Source: Nitrospira sp. (GTDB lineage Bacteria; Nitrospirota; Nitrospiria; Nitrospirales; Nitrospiraceae). Taken from it: 64,000 nt of DNA. The notes under the pieces are model-generated. The model saw nothing but the letters and a program-made list of their open reading frames with translations, had not been told where the DNA came from and searched no databases. The stretch covers positions 372,001 to 436,000 of the forward strand of contig JARFXO010000004.1 in assembly GCA_029194665.1 (NCBI GenBank), given 5' to 3'. Shown here piece after piece: positions 51,846 through 60,819 of the stretch (the stretch's first letter is position 1; each line of letters begins with the position of its first letter). Made by a program: the position numbers and the translations under genes.

Positions 51846-53542
51846 ATCCGGAGCAGTCCTCGGAGACGTTCTGGCTCGACCACAGAGTATTCCTCGCGAT
51901 TACCTTCCCGTTCCTCACGTTGCTCAGTCCCTTTGCGGTCTACTTGACGAAACGGGACTATCCCCTGATGAGTCCCGAAATCTTGCTCATCCTTGCGGGC
52001 ATGTTGTGTGTGTCGGGGGTGATTGGGTTGTTCCGCTGTGCCGGCGGAAGACTCGTATACGCAATGAGTGTGAGCGGCCTTCTCGCTGTTGCTGCCGACT
52101 ATCAATTTGAGTGGGTTGCACAGAGTCGCACCATTACGCTTCTTGTTATTTTTGGAATACTCGTGGTTCTGATGCGACGTTTCGAAAAGACCATGACCTT
52201 GGCAGTAACGGCGTTTCTCTGTGTGTTTGTGATTTCGACCTTCCTGCGCAATGGATTCGGGGACGCGTCCGATCCTGTCTTGGCTGCGCCACGCATGGAT
52301 GCGACGACAGATGGTCCACCCCGGCTCATCCATCTCATCCTGGACGAACATCTTGGTGTCGAGGGAATCCCCGACGATACCGACTATGCCAGGGAGCTGA
52401 AGCGCAAGATCAAACAATTCTATCAACGTTACGGTTTTGAGCTGTACGGTGGAGCATACAGTCATTACCTCGACACGGAAGACTCAATCCCGAATCTGGT
52501 GAATTTCTCAGCGCAAAGCGTCAACATGGTATTTCTTACGGGTGAGCGCCCTCCATACGCCTTGCAGCAGAACCGCTATTTTCAATTGCTGAAAAGTATG
52601 GGGTATCGGATCCATGTTATACACGGGGACTATGTAGATTTTTGTTCGAGCCCAGATGCGCAGCCGCACTCCTGCGCTAAATTTGGATGGTTTACCTTGA
52701 GTAATGTGGCGAAGCTGGACATCCCCTTACTTACGAAGACGACGACGGTGCTGGCTAGCTTCGTGGCCAGTTACACTCGATATCAAGCTATACTGGATCT
52801 CTATGAACAGCGGGCACGTCCGCTCTTGCTTTCGCGAGGGGTGGTCGGTCCGGCCATTGATCGTGAATCTCTCTGGACAAAGCGACGCCTTCACCCATTT
52901 TCGGTGAATGCGCTGGTGGCGATGGACGCGGTATCCGACAAGATTCAGCAACTGACGCCGGGGCACATGTTGTTTGTGCATCTCATGCTTCCGCATTTCC
53001 CCTACGTGTATCGGGAGGATTGTTCGCCGCGGGCGATTCCGGAATCAATGGATGACCTGGAGGGCGTTCCTCTGGAGTTGCGCACTTCCGAAGACAGAAG
53101 GATTCGTTACGACCAATATTTGAGGCAGATGGGGTGCCTCTATGTCAGGTTGGATGAATTGTTCCAGATGATGCAATCGTCCGGAATATTTGATGATTCA
53201 ATCGTTATGGTTCATGGGGATCACGGTGGACGCTTGGGCCTCCGACAACCGATAGCGAAGGAGCAAAGCCAACTGACGCCGATCGATTATAGAGATGGGC
53301 TATCCACGCTGTTTGCCGTCAAGATCCCTGGGGAGCCGGGCGGCTATGATCCTTCATTGCATGCCATCGACGAACTCCTGGTTGAGACTCTCGGCAGAGC
53401 CTTCGGCAACGTTCCTCCACTCTCAGTTCCACGGCCAGAGCCGTTTGCTTATCTAAGGGACAAGTATCGAGGAGAACAGTTGCTCCTGGACATGCCATGG
53501 GATCCGTTGAACGCACTTGATAGGCCTACCGCTGTTCAATAG
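51842..53542 (+). CDS. Membrane-anchored sulfatase / phosphoglycerol-transferase-like hydrolase
   Basis: 566 residues, GTG start overlapping the previous stop. Five predicted membrane spans in residues 15-140 (FLAITFPFLTLLSPFAVYLT, EILLILAGMLCVSGVIGLF and others), then an alkaline-phosphatase-fold domain outside: RLIHLILDEHLGVEG with the first metal Asp near 165, and DDSIVMVHGDHGGRLGLRQP with metal-binding Asp and His near 460. Layout is that of LtaS/OpgB-type enzymes that transfer or remove phospho-groups on surface polymers. The usual sulfatase CxPxR motif is not present, so a phosphotransferase is likelier than a sulfatase. Works presumably with the two coupled genes before it. Confidence 0.8.
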   Translation: MNPEQSSETFWLDHRVFLAITFPFLTLLSPFAVYLTKRDYPLMSPEILLILAGMLCVSGVIGLFRCAGGRLVYAMSVSGLLAVAADYQFEWVAQSRTITLLVIFGILVVLMRRFEKTMTLAVTAFLCVFVISTFLRNGFGDASDPVLAAPRMDATTDGPPRLIHLILDEHLGVEGIPDDTDYARELKRKIKQFYQRYGFELYGGAYSHYLDTEDSIPNLVNFSAQSVNMVFLTGERPPYALQQNRYFQLLKSMGYRIHVIHGDYVDFCSSPDAQPHSCAKFGWFTLSNVAKLDIPLLTKTTTVLASFVASYTRYQAILDLYEQRARPLLLSRGVVGPAIDRESLWTKRRLHPFSVNALVAMDAVSDKIQQLTPGHMLFVHLMLPHFPYVYREDCSPRAIPESMDDLEGVPLELRTSEDRRIRYDQYLRQMGCLYVRLDELFQMMQSSGIFDDSIVMVHGDHGGRLGLRQPIAKEQSQLTPIDYRDGLSTLFAVKIPGEPGGYDPSLHAIDELLVETLGRAFGNVPPLSVPRPEPFAYLRDKYRGEQLLLDMPWDPLNALDRPTAVQ

Positions 53543-53571
53543 CAGAGACTTCACTCCTGAAACCACGTGAA

Positions 53572-53825
53572 GAGGTCTTTGAAATCGGCTGCTCCAATGG
53601 CCGTATCACCGAATATCTGTCCGCAAAAGCCGGTTGTTCAACTTTGGGGTGATTACTCGGACGCTGCTATCACCCAGGCTCAACACCTTACCCGATCTGA
53701 AGGACAAGCTGACCATTCAATGTGTGGATTTGCTTGCCGTCGAGAATCCCGGCGAAAGGTGCGACACCATCGTCGCGGTGGATTGCATTTATTTCATGGG
53801 CCACTATCTTCATAAGGTGTGGTGA
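53572..53825 (+). pseudogene. Remnant of a SAM-dependent methyltransferase
   Basis: Coding sense is spread over frames: EVFEIGCSNGRITEYLSAKA (SAM glycine loop), then GDYSDAAITQAQHLTR in a second frame, then DKLTIQCVDLLAVENPGERC and DTIVAVDCIYFMGHYLHKVW ending at a stop. Together these follow motifs I, II and IV of a class I methyltransferase, with at least two frame changes and no start or C-terminal half. It lies just after the surface-glycan trio, so it may once have belonged to that module. Confidence 0.65.
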
Positions 53826-53908
53826 GATAGAAACTCGGGAGCCCGATCTTCTGGCGGGTTGATTCAACTGGTCTGATCTATCCCAGAGAACCAATAGTCC
53901 ATCGCAGC

Positions 53909-54316
53909 ATGCTTCAGAATCCATTAGGCGTTTTGCTGCTCCTCGTCTCGATCACAGGCTGTGGGGCAATGAACATGGCGCCGTGCAGCGCCGCTGGGCA
54001 GCTTGCAGTGCAGGAATTGTTGTATTTCGGTACGGCAACGCCGTCCGGTCATGTCACGCCGGAGGCTTGGACGCAATTTCTTGGCGAGATAGTCACTCCA
54101 CGTTTCCCCGAAGGACTCTCGACCTGGCGGGCCTCCGGCCAGTGGCGATCGGCCGCCGGTGAGATCATTCGCGAGCCCTCGTATGTCCTGAGTCTTGTTC
54201 ATCCGAATGATCCCGCGTCGAACAAGGCCCTTCAGGATATTATCGTGACTTACAAGACGCGTTTCCAGCAAGAAGCCGTGCTCCGAGTCACGTCTCATAC
54301 ATGCATGTCTCTCTAG
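53909..54316 (+). CDS. DUF3574-type lipoprotein
   Basis: 135 residues. Signal peptide with lipobox (LLLVSITGCG, lipid-modified Cys near 18). The mature part LLYFGTATPSGHVTPEAWTQ, FLGEIVTPRFPEGLSTWRAS and GQWRSAAGEIIREPSYVLSL is the DUF3574 pattern found in short secreted or periplasmic proteins of unknown function. Stands alone. No RBS of note before ATG 53909. Confidence 0.75.
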   Translation: MLQNPLGVLLLLVSITGCGAMNMAPCSAAGQLAVQELLYFGTATPSGHVTPEAWTQFLGEIVTPRFPEGLSTWRASGQWRSAAGEIIREPSYVLSLVHPNDPASNKALQDIIVTYKTRFQQEAVLRVTSHTCMSL

Positions 54317-54435
54317 CCCTTGTCCGTCGGCTTTCCAGAAGCTTTCCAACTATTCCTTGTCTGCAAGTCTGTTGCTGATAGAGTTCTGTCGTGGGCAACG
54401 GGTCGTATTCTTTCGCCAATCCTTTGAGGAGTACT

Positions 54436-55272
54436 ATGCGATGCCGATGTCAGAAACCAGTCTCTGCCGAGAGCTTCATGCCTCTGCGGCTGTTTGTATT
54501 TCTGATCGTACTCCCATTGTCATTCTTGCCGATTGATGGTGTCAGAGCTGATACGACGGTTCGTGTTGTCGAGACTTGGCCGCCCGGTGATCACGTCACG
54601 TTGGGGAAGAACCAGAATTTCTATCTCAGGCTGGTGTATGAGACGGACAAGCCTGTCCATATCTGGGCTAGGCCGTACTTCAACGGCAAGCCGGCCAATG
54701 TCGGCAGCAACCCTTCGCAGACATATTCAGGCAAGGGAGAGACATATGGCTGGTTCTTTTTTCATGCGCCCGGGGACATGGTGGATGAAGTCAGGATTAC
54801 TGCGGGCGACGGTAGGGTCTCCAATACGCCCGTTGTCGTTGTGTGGCGCGGCTATGTCGTGGGAGGCAGCGAGGTGCCGGATGCACAGACTCAGCCGGCC
54901 TGGATTGCCGAGATGAACGCACGTGTCAAAGCATCCGAGGCCGAAGCCCATCGAGCCAGGAGGCAGGAGCCTGTCAGCGCCTCCGATCAAGCCCTCATGA
55001 CCGGATTCCTCCTGGCCGTGCTCGCAACCGGGCTCCTAGGGTTTGGCTTGCCGGCCTGGGGAGTATGGCGATGGCACGGGGCCTGGAGAATCGCGGCGGC
55101 TGTTCCGGGCGCGATGATGGTGTTCGTCGTTATGCGAATCGTGGTCGACGGTCTCCGCGATCCCACTTCACACAACCTGTTTCCTTTCGAGATTCTCATG
55201 ACAGGATCGATCAGCGTCGGGATGATGGCGATGTTGTATCTTGCACACAAGCTAGTCAGCAAGAAGCGCTGA
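54436..55272 (+). CDS. Membrane protein with exported beta domain
   Basis: 278 residues from ATG 54436 (GAGGAG upstream). A signal-type segment (FVFLIVLPLSFLPIDGVRA) is followed by a beta-rich exported domain with a carbohydrate- or immunoglobulin-like look (RVVETWPPGDHVTLGKNQNF, KPVHIWARPYFNGKPANVGS, YGWFFFHAPGDMVDEVRITA). Then come three hydrophobic segments near the C-terminus (MTGFLLAVLATGLLGFGLPA, AAAVPGAMMVFVVMRIVVDG, EILMTGSISVGMMAMLYLAH). No named family. The start could be the ATG 14 codons later (MPLRLF). Confidence 0.7.
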   Translation: MRCRCQKPVSAESFMPLRLFVFLIVLPLSFLPIDGVRADTTVRVVETWPPGDHVTLGKNQNFYLRLVYETDKPVHIWARPYFNGKPANVGSNPSQTYSGKGETYGWFFFHAPGDMVDEVRITAGDGRVSNTPVVVVWRGYVVGGSEVPDAQTQPAWIAEMNARVKASEAEAHRARRQEPVSASDQALMTGFLLAVLATGLLGFGLPAWGVWRWHGAWRIAAAVPGAMMVFVVMRIVVDGLRDPTSHNLFPFEILMTGSISVGMMAMLYLAHKLVSKKR

Positions 55273-55399
55273 GTCCGTGGAGGCCAGGACTTCGCAACCG
55301 GGCGTTCCTGTGTAACATTGTATCTCAGTTCCGACCCGCATGGTCTGCTTCTCGGGGGGAATTGTCGATCCTGCTGGAAGCATCGCTGCAACGGTGTTT

Positions 55400-55822
55400 C
55401 TACTTGCGAAGAAGGTCTGTAAGGCGGTTGATAGCTTTTTGAAGGGTCGCTCCCGTCAGAAGATGGGGCTCATGCGGTACCCTCCAGACCGGTTCCAGGG
55501 GAGCTGGATCGCTCGAGAGCCGGGGAATGATATGCCAATGAATATGGGGAAGTTGGTTGCCAAGGAGTTCATAGTTGATCTTTTTGACCTGGTAGACTTC
55601 GGCTAACGTCTTGGCTACCCGATTGACTTCCTCGATCAGCTGAGAACGTTCGGTGGGGGCAAGTTGGAATAACTCGGTGGCGTGGCGCTGGAAGACCACG
55701 ACGGTCCAGCCGGGGAAGAATTGGTCATCATGGAGGTAGACCTTCGACAATCCGATGTCTGCGATGAAATGGTCCTGTCTTGGCCATATTCCGAGACAAG
55801 CTTTGCATGTCGGGTCGGTCAT
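55400..55822 (-). CDS. HIT-family nucleotide hydrolase or transferase
   Basis: 140 residues. The histidine triad LPHIHWHIIPR (HxHxH) lies near residue 92, with CKACLGIW at the N-terminus resembling zinc-binding HIT proteins (only two of the usual four ligands are obvious) and GWTVVVFQRHATELFQLAP in the fold core. ATG 55822 overlaps the stop of the upstream gene (ATGA); an in-frame ATG seven codons earlier (55843) with GAAGAAGA ahead is an alternative. HIT enzymes cleave dinucleotide polyphosphates or AMP-linked substrates. Confidence 0.85.
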   Translation of the reverse strand: MTDPTCKACLGIWPRQDHFIADIGLSKVYLHDDQFFPGWTVVVFQRHATELFQLAPTERSQLIEEVNRVAKTLAEVYQVKKINYELLGNQLPHIHWHIIPRLSSDPAPLEPVWRVPHEPHLLTGATLQKAINRLTDLLRK

Positions 55823-56496
55823 GGCTGATTCGCATTGCGCCATTCTTCTTCAGTCAAGACGCCTTTTTTGATCAGTAGTTGAATCAGCTTATCGACGGCC
55901 TTCTGATTGGCTGCCACTGGAGCCTCGGGAGCAAGTGTCGGTGTAGATTTTCGCTTTGCTTCGGGAGGGGGCCGCTTCTGTCCAAGAACCTTGAACGATG
56001 GGGTAAAGACCGCCACATAATCCCGATTCCTGATCCGGACCACGGCGGGAAGACTGTCGGTTTGTGGTACGAGGTCCGGGGAAGCTCCAGTCGGAACGTG
56101 GAAGTATGGCTTCCCATCGGCTGTTTGGCCATCTTGGTCCAGCACGTCGAATCGTTTCAGGAAGGACTCTCCCGTGAGCCCCTCTCGGTCCTCCCCGGCC
56201 AAGTTGGTAATCCTGTCCAGCACGATGATCAGTGAGTCGCTGATGATGCTATCCGGTGACAGGTTTCTGACAGTCACGTCGTAGCGATATTCGCTGGTGA
56301 AGTTGTCGCGACCCTTCAATGTCACGATGGCCTGTACTCGTCCGGTCAGATCGGTCAATTGGTCCAATGATCCGGCGAAGCCGCACACCGGTTCCATGGC
56401 AATGACCGAAGCTGCGACGAGACAACAGGTTTGTAACCAGTACACCATTTCCATGTACTTACGTGCGCGCCAATAGGTAAGCATAGCAAAGTCCAT
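55819..56496 (-). CDS. Exported hypothetical protein
   Basis: About 225 residues if ATG 56496 is used; ATG 56454 is another choice and no RBS decides. A hydrophobic signal segment (WLQTCCLVAASVIAMEPVCG) leads into a beta-rich domain: GRVQAIVTLKGRDNFTSEYR, DVTVRNLSPDSIISDSLIIV, VVRIRNRDYVAVFTPSFKVL, then a Pro/Ala linker and a C-terminal helix AVDKLIQLLIKKGVLTEEEW. That last helix resembles short SHOCT-like oligomerisation tails. Co-transcribed with the HIT gene. Divergent from the HD-domain gene. Confidence 0.65.
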   Translation of the reverse strand: MDFAMLTYWRARKYMEMVYWLQTCCLVAASVIAMEPVCGFAGSLDQLTDLTGRVQAIVTLKGRDNFTSEYRYDVTVRNLSPDSIISDSLIIVLDRITNLAGEDREGLTGESFLKRFDVLDQDGQTADGKPYFHVPTGASPDLVPQTDSLPAVVRIRNRDYVAVFTPSFKVLGQKRPPPEAKRKSTPTLAPEAPVAANQKAVDKLIQLLIKKGVLTEEEWRNANQP

Positions 56497-56599
56497 GATA
56501 TTGGGCGAGCCGATTTCCCACGACTCGCCTTGACACGTCATTTCGACCGACGATATTCTCGCCTCGGCTCGCTTGATCAATAAGCTCTCGCTACGAACT

Positions 56600-57481
56600 A
56601 TGGCTCTATCCGATTCCCGTCGACGGGAAACTCTGGAAGTCTCCCGTTCTCTCGCGAAAGCCCTCATGAAACTCTACGATTATCCGGACCCCCATCGAGC
56701 AGGGCGAACAATCCGCGGCTATGATCGGCCACATGCCATGCGAACGGCGAAGATGTGTGTCACCGTCGCCGATCGATTAGGCCATCCGCGCAACCGGATA
56801 CGGCTCTATCACATTGCCTGCCTTTTGCATGACTTGGGTCGCGCCGGCCTCGATCGGCAACTCTTTGGAACGATTTGGTCTTGGGCCAAGCAGCGGGACA
56901 TTCCGACGAGACCTCGTGAATGGCGGGCGATTCACCCGGAGACGACGTATGGCCGGGAGACGGAAGCCTTCGTTTCCTTGTATCGCCAGGATCTGATCGC
57001 CTCCGGCGTACCCATGGACACGTGGGCCGTCGAGCAGATCGAAATGCGGCTGGGCTATGCTCGACGCCTTGCCAGACGATTGCGTGCGGTGAAGCCGGAG
57101 CTGAAGACACTTGGTATCGAGTGGCAGCCTTGGATGCAGCAGGTGATGCTGTATTACTACTATCCAGAGCAGCTGGCTAAGGCAAAGGCATGGGTGCGGC
57201 AATTGTCGGAGGTCCTCGTTGCCTGCGAACAGTTTGAGGCCTACAGTAATCAGCGCCGGGGACGCGATTATTATGCTCGGAACAAAGAGAGCTTGCCGGA
57301 GGCTTTTGCCTATCTCGACAAGCTGGGGCAAGAAGGCATTTTGAGCGGACAAGTCTTGAGCGCCGTACGATTGCTGACGGCTGAAGGCGCGTTCGATGCT
57401 GTCCTGGAAAAAGCGCGAGGCAAGCCACTGACGCGGAGCAACCGCCGTTACCTTCGCAGCCTTGCGGATTGGAGAGGATGA
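56600..57481 (+). CDS. HD-domain protein (HD-GYP-like)
   Basis: 293 residues from ATG 56600 (TTG 56573 is less likely). HD metal-binding residues: RPHAMRTAKMCVTVADRLG (first His), ACLLHDLGRAGLDRQLFG (HD pair) and AIHPETTYGRETEAFV, where HPE resembles the His of HD-GYP phosphodiesterases; the GYP triplet itself is not seen. The C-terminal half is helical and unlike known domains. Likely a nucleotide phosphohydrolase or phosphodiesterase. The stop overlaps the YjbQ start, the first of a chain of plus-strand genes leading to the proteasome cluster. Confidence 0.75.
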   Translation: MALSDSRRRETLEVSRSLAKALMKLYDYPDPHRAGRTIRGYDRPHAMRTAKMCVTVADRLGHPRNRIRLYHIACLLHDLGRAGLDRQLFGTIWSWAKQRDIPTRPREWRAIHPETTYGRETEAFVSLYRQDLIASGVPMDTWAVEQIEMRLGYARRLARRLRAVKPELKTLGIEWQPWMQQVMLYYYYPEQLAKAKAWVRQLSEVLVACEQFEAYSNQRRGRDYYARNKESLPEAFAYLDKLGQEGILSGQVLSAVRLLTAEGAFDAVLEKARGKPLTRSNRRYLRSLADWRG

Positions 57482-57903
57482 TGGCGGTCCACACTGTTTC
57501 GCTGACGATCCGTATGGAAGGCGGCACGCAGGTCGATAACATCACGAAATCCGTTGCCGATGCGTTGGCTGGTTCCCATCTTACAGCCGGAATTGCGACG
57601 GTCTTCGTCAAGCACACCACCGCCTCCGTCTTGATCATTGAGGACGAACCAGGGATTCGCGCAGACACGAAAGCGTTTTGGGACCGGCTCATTCCTCCTG
57701 ACCCCCGCTGGCGACACAATACGGTCAATCCCGGCGAAGACAACGGCCACAGCCATCTTCGAGGGCAACTTCAAGGGCCTTCCATCACCGTTCCATTTGC
57801 AGCCGGCAGACTGCTGCTCGGCACCTGGCAACAAATCGTGGTGGTGGATTTCGATACCCGCCCCAGAACCCGAGAACTTGTCGTGCAGGTTCTTGGTGAA
57901 TAG
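57481..57903 (+). CDS. YjbQ / UPF0047 family protein
   Basis: 140 residues. The family pattern is clear: VFVKHTTASVLIIEDEPGIR near residue 40, EDNGHSHLRGQLQGPSITVP near 86 and GTWQQIVVVDFDTRPRTREL near 115. YjbQ proteins have thiamine-phosphate-synthase-like activity in vitro, but their cellular role is unclear. Two ATGs are adjacent (57478, 57481); the latter has better spacing to GGAG. The C-terminus overlaps the start of the HtrA-like gene. Confidence 0.88.
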   Translation: MAVHTVSLTIRMEGGTQVDNITKSVADALAGSHLTAGIATVFVKHTTASVLIIEDEPGIRADTKAFWDRLIPPDPRWRHNTVNPGEDNGHSHLRGQLQGPSITVPFAAGRLLLGTWQQIVVVDFDTRPRTRELVVQVLGE

Positions 57904-59014
57904 CCACGCCAAATTCATGACGCTCCTCCTGGTGACATCGATGCTTGCCTCACCGATCAATGCGGCGGAATGGGGCAAGCCGCTTGGTGCCGTCTATGAC
58001 GGGCCTGAAGGGAAGCCACGCCCGGTGACGCCCTCTCCGGTTGAACTAAGCGCCGATGAACGATCAACGATCGCGGTGTTTGAACGGGCGACCAAATCCG
58101 TCGTGTTCATTGCCAACACAGCAATACAACAAGATGTCTGGTCGCTCAACGTCATGGAAGTGCCTCAAGGGTCAGGGTCCGGTTTTGTGTGGAGCAAGCA
58201 AGGCCACATCGTCACCAACTTTCATGTTATCTATGGTGCCGACGCGATCAAGGTTACGTTGGCCGATCGGAGTGAACACCAGGCGAAGCTGGTCGGGGCC
58301 GATCCCGATCACGATCTGGCCGTACTCCAAATTCAGGTGCTGGATGGTTATCTGGAGCCGTTGGCGATCGGTGCTTCGCATGACTTGCGGGTGGGGCAGA
58401 AGGTACTTGCGATCGGGAATCCATTCGGGCTCGATCATACCTTGACGACCGGAGTCGTGAGTGCGTTGGGACGAACCATCAAATCCCTGTCGAATCGGAC
58501 GATTGAAGGTGTAATCCAGACCGATGCGGCGATCAATCCTGGTAATTCGGGCGGTCCTCTTCTCGATGGGGTTGGGCGATTGATCGGCGTCAATACGCAA
58601 ATCATGAGTCCGAGCGGAGCCTATGCCGGGATTGGTTTCGCCGTTCCCGTCGACATGGTGAATCGGATCGTTCCGGAACTCATCAAGCACGGCAAGCTCA
58701 TCCGCCCGGGGTTGGGTGTCTCACTCGTGCCGGACGCAATGGCGAAGCGATGGGGGATCAACGGAGTCATCATCGGCAAAGTAACACGCGGCGGTGCGGC
58801 CGATCGCGCTGGGCTCAAGGGGGCTCGTGAAACCAGGATCGGGCGGATCCGACTCGGCGACGTTATCGTCTCGGTCGCTGGAAAGACGGTGACTACCATT
58901 GATGACCTGATGGACGTGATGGAAGCGCACAAAGTCGGTGAAGAAGTGAGCGTGGAAATTGTGCGGGAAAATCGGCGTGAAAAAGTGTCGGTGACTCTTC
59001 AGGCGGTCAATTAG
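57896..59014 (+). CDS. HtrA/DegP-like serine protease with one PDZ domain
   Basis: 372 residues from GTG 57896, which gives a normal signal peptide (MTLLLVTSMLASPINAA, cleavage near 23); ATG 57917 would start inside it. Catalytic triad: His in IVTNFHVIYGADAIKV, Asp in ADPDHDLAVLQI, Ser in DAAINPGNSGGPLLDGVG. One PDZ domain occupies residues about 280-365 (GVIIGKVTRGGAADRAGLKG, LGDVIVSVAGKTVTTIDDLM). Periplasmic quality-control protease of the DegS/DegQ type. It precedes the proteasome ATPase by 65 bases, so exported and cytoplasmic proteolysis are encoded side by side. Confidence 0.92.
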   Translation: MNSHAKFMTLLLVTSMLASPINAAEWGKPLGAVYDGPEGKPRPVTPSPVELSADERSTIAVFERATKSVVFIANTAIQQDVWSLNVMEVPQGSGSGFVWSKQGHIVTNFHVIYGADAIKVTLADRSEHQAKLVGADPDHDLAVLQIQVLDGYLEPLAIGASHDLRVGQKVLAIGNPFGLDHTLTTGVVSALGRTIKSLSNRTIEGVIQTDAAINPGNSGGPLLDGVGRLIGVNTQIMSPSGAYAGIGFAVPVDMVNRIVPELIKHGKLIRPGLGVSLVPDAMAKRWGINGVIIGKVTRGGAADRAGLKGARETRIGRIRLGDVIVSVAGKTVTTIDDLMDVMEAHKVGEEVSVEIVRENRREKVSVTLQAVN

Positions 59015-59079
59015 TGTGAAGGCATTGCAGGACACCTCTGTGTTAGGATCATGTGGTCAAGCGTCGTGAGGGACCAGGT

Positions 59080-60816
59080 ATGAGTGATCGCAGACCTCCT
59101 GATCAAGATCATTTCAAGGATCGGAGAGATGAGCCATCGCAGAAGACCGGCACCGATCCGCTCGAATTGATTGAGCAATGTTTGGCCGCATTTCCGGAGG
59201 GGGATGTTCGACAGAAACTGCTATATAAGTTGCGTCATGCGGTGACGCTGTCTCAAGCCGCCCATCAACAACGTGAGCTGGAATTCAAGAAAGTGAGCGA
59301 GGTCGTCGCCAAACTGACGGCACCGGCCAATCGTATCGGCACCTTACTTGATGTTCCAGATGAAGGACTCGCCCGCATCGTCGTCGGTGGGGCCGAGTAT
59401 TATGCCAACGTGGACCCCCGGGTCCCCGGTACGGATCTTAAAATCGGAACGCAGGTTCTAGTCAACGAAGCCTACGCCGTGATCAGGACGCTCGGGTACG
59501 ATCGTACCGGCCCTATCTTGAAATTGGCCGAGGCCATGCCCGACGGACGATTGCGGTTTGAGCAGGAGATGGGCCGGCAATCGTTGATCTTGCAGAGGTC
59601 GACCGATCTCGTCCCTGCGGAGCTCAAGGCAGGCGATGAAATTCGCATTGATCCCAGCCATCGTGTGGCGATCGAAAAAATGCAGGATCGCAAAGCAAGC
59701 CGCCATCTTCTCGACGAAACCCCGAAAGTCACTTGGGATCAGATCGGCGGGCAGGACGAGGCGATCGCCGGCATCCGAAAGGCGATCGAGTATCCGCTGT
59801 TGCATGCGGAGACGTTCGAACGGTTCAAATTTTCCCAGCCGAAGGGCTTTCTGCTCTATGGCCCGCCTGGATGTGGGAAGACGCTCATCGGACAAGCGGC
59901 AGCCGGTAGCTTGGCCAAACTGGTCAGTGAATCAAAGCAGGAACAGACATCTGATACAGCTAAGCGCTCGCCGGTGATAAGCGGAGCATTTCTGCATGTG
60001 AAAGGGCCTGAAATCCTCAACATGTGGCTTGGAGAATCCGAGCGGATGGTTCGGGATCTCTTCGAACAGGCCCGGGCGAGGCGCAAGGACGGCGCCTTGC
60101 CGTTTATCTTCATCGACGAGGCGGAGTCGATTTTGGGGACAAGACGCGCCATGCGCTCCTTCAATATCTCGAATACGCTCGTGCCGATGTTTTGCAGCGA
60201 AATGGATGGGATCGAATCGCTACGTGACGTCGTCATTATTTTAGCCTCCAACCGCCCTGATTTGATCGATCCGGCGGTACTGCGCCCAGGCCGGATCGAT
60301 CGGAAAATCAAAGTGAGTCGGCCGAACAAGGACGCTGCAGCCGAGATTCTGAAGGTCTATTTGACTGTGGATCTGCCGCTGGACTCAGTGCTGGTGAAAG
60401 AGCGAGGCGGTGAGCAGGTGCAGGCAGTGGCCTCGCTCGTCGAAGACATCATCGAGTCGATCTTCCATCGAACGGAGGATAATCGGCTGCTGTCGATCCG
60501 GCTCAGGAGCGGGCAAAACAAGGTGTTGTATCGCGGTGATTTGGTGAGCGGAGCTATCTTGGCCTCGATCGTGCAGCGTGCCAAGGAAAAGGCGATCGAT
60601 CGTACCGTTCAGTCGGGGCAGCAGTCAGGACTGCAGGCCAAAGACCTCTTGGATTCCGTCTCAGAGGAATTTCGAGAGGGTGACATGTTGCCGCCTGACG
60701 ATGCTGCGGAGGAGTGGCTGAAGCTGCTGGATCATCACCCGGAACAGGTGATTGGAATTTCCTCGTTCCGGCGGGGGCGTCAGACGGAAGAACGACCCGT
60801 GAATCAGATCATCTAA
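59080..60816 (+). CDS. arc: Proteasome-activating AAA ATPase (ARC/Mpa)
   Basis: 578 residues from ATG 59080. Order: N-terminal coiled coil (about 35-75, AVTLSQAAHQQRELEFKKVS), two OB-like interdomains (about 80-205, RIVVGGAEYYANVDPRVPG, ELKAGDEIRIDPSHRVAIEK), then an AAA domain with Walker A GFLLYGPPGCGKTLIGQAAA, Walker B ALPFIFIDEAES, and Arg finger region PAVLRPGRIDRKIKV. It recognises pupylated proteins through the coiled coil and feeds them to the 20S core. The C-terminus is VNQII: the HbYX-type end (QYL in Mycobacterium Mpa) that docks the ring is missing its Tyr. Followed by dop, UBact and prcBA on the same strand. Confidence 0.93.
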   Translation: MSDRRPPDQDHFKDRRDEPSQKTGTDPLELIEQCLAAFPEGDVRQKLLYKLRHAVTLSQAAHQQRELEFKKVSEVVAKLTAPANRIGTLLDVPDEGLARIVVGGAEYYANVDPRVPGTDLKIGTQVLVNEAYAVIRTLGYDRTGPILKLAEAMPDGRLRFEQEMGRQSLILQRSTDLVPAELKAGDEIRIDPSHRVAIEKMQDRKASRHLLDETPKVTWDQIGGQDEAIAGIRKAIEYPLLHAETFERFKFSQPKGFLLYGPPGCGKTLIGQAAAGSLAKLVSESKQEQTSDTAKRSPVISGAFLHVKGPEILNMWLGESERMVRDLFEQARARRKDGALPFIFIDEAESILGTRRAMRSFNISNTLVPMFCSEMDGIESLRDVVIILASNRPDLIDPAVLRPGRIDRKIKVSRPNKDAAAEILKVYLTVDLPLDSVLVKERGGEQVQAVASLVEDIIESIFHRTEDNRLLSIRLRSGQNKVLYRGDLVSGAILASIVQRAKEKAIDRTVQSGQQSGLQAKDLLDSVSEEFREGDMLPPDDAAEEWLKLLDHHPEQVIGISSFRRGRQTEERPVNQII

Positions 60817-60819
60817 AGG

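Noticed and set aside
51842-53542. True sulfatase
   Set aside because: The formylglycine motif CxPxR was not found in the protein; the fold family is kept but the activity label is not.
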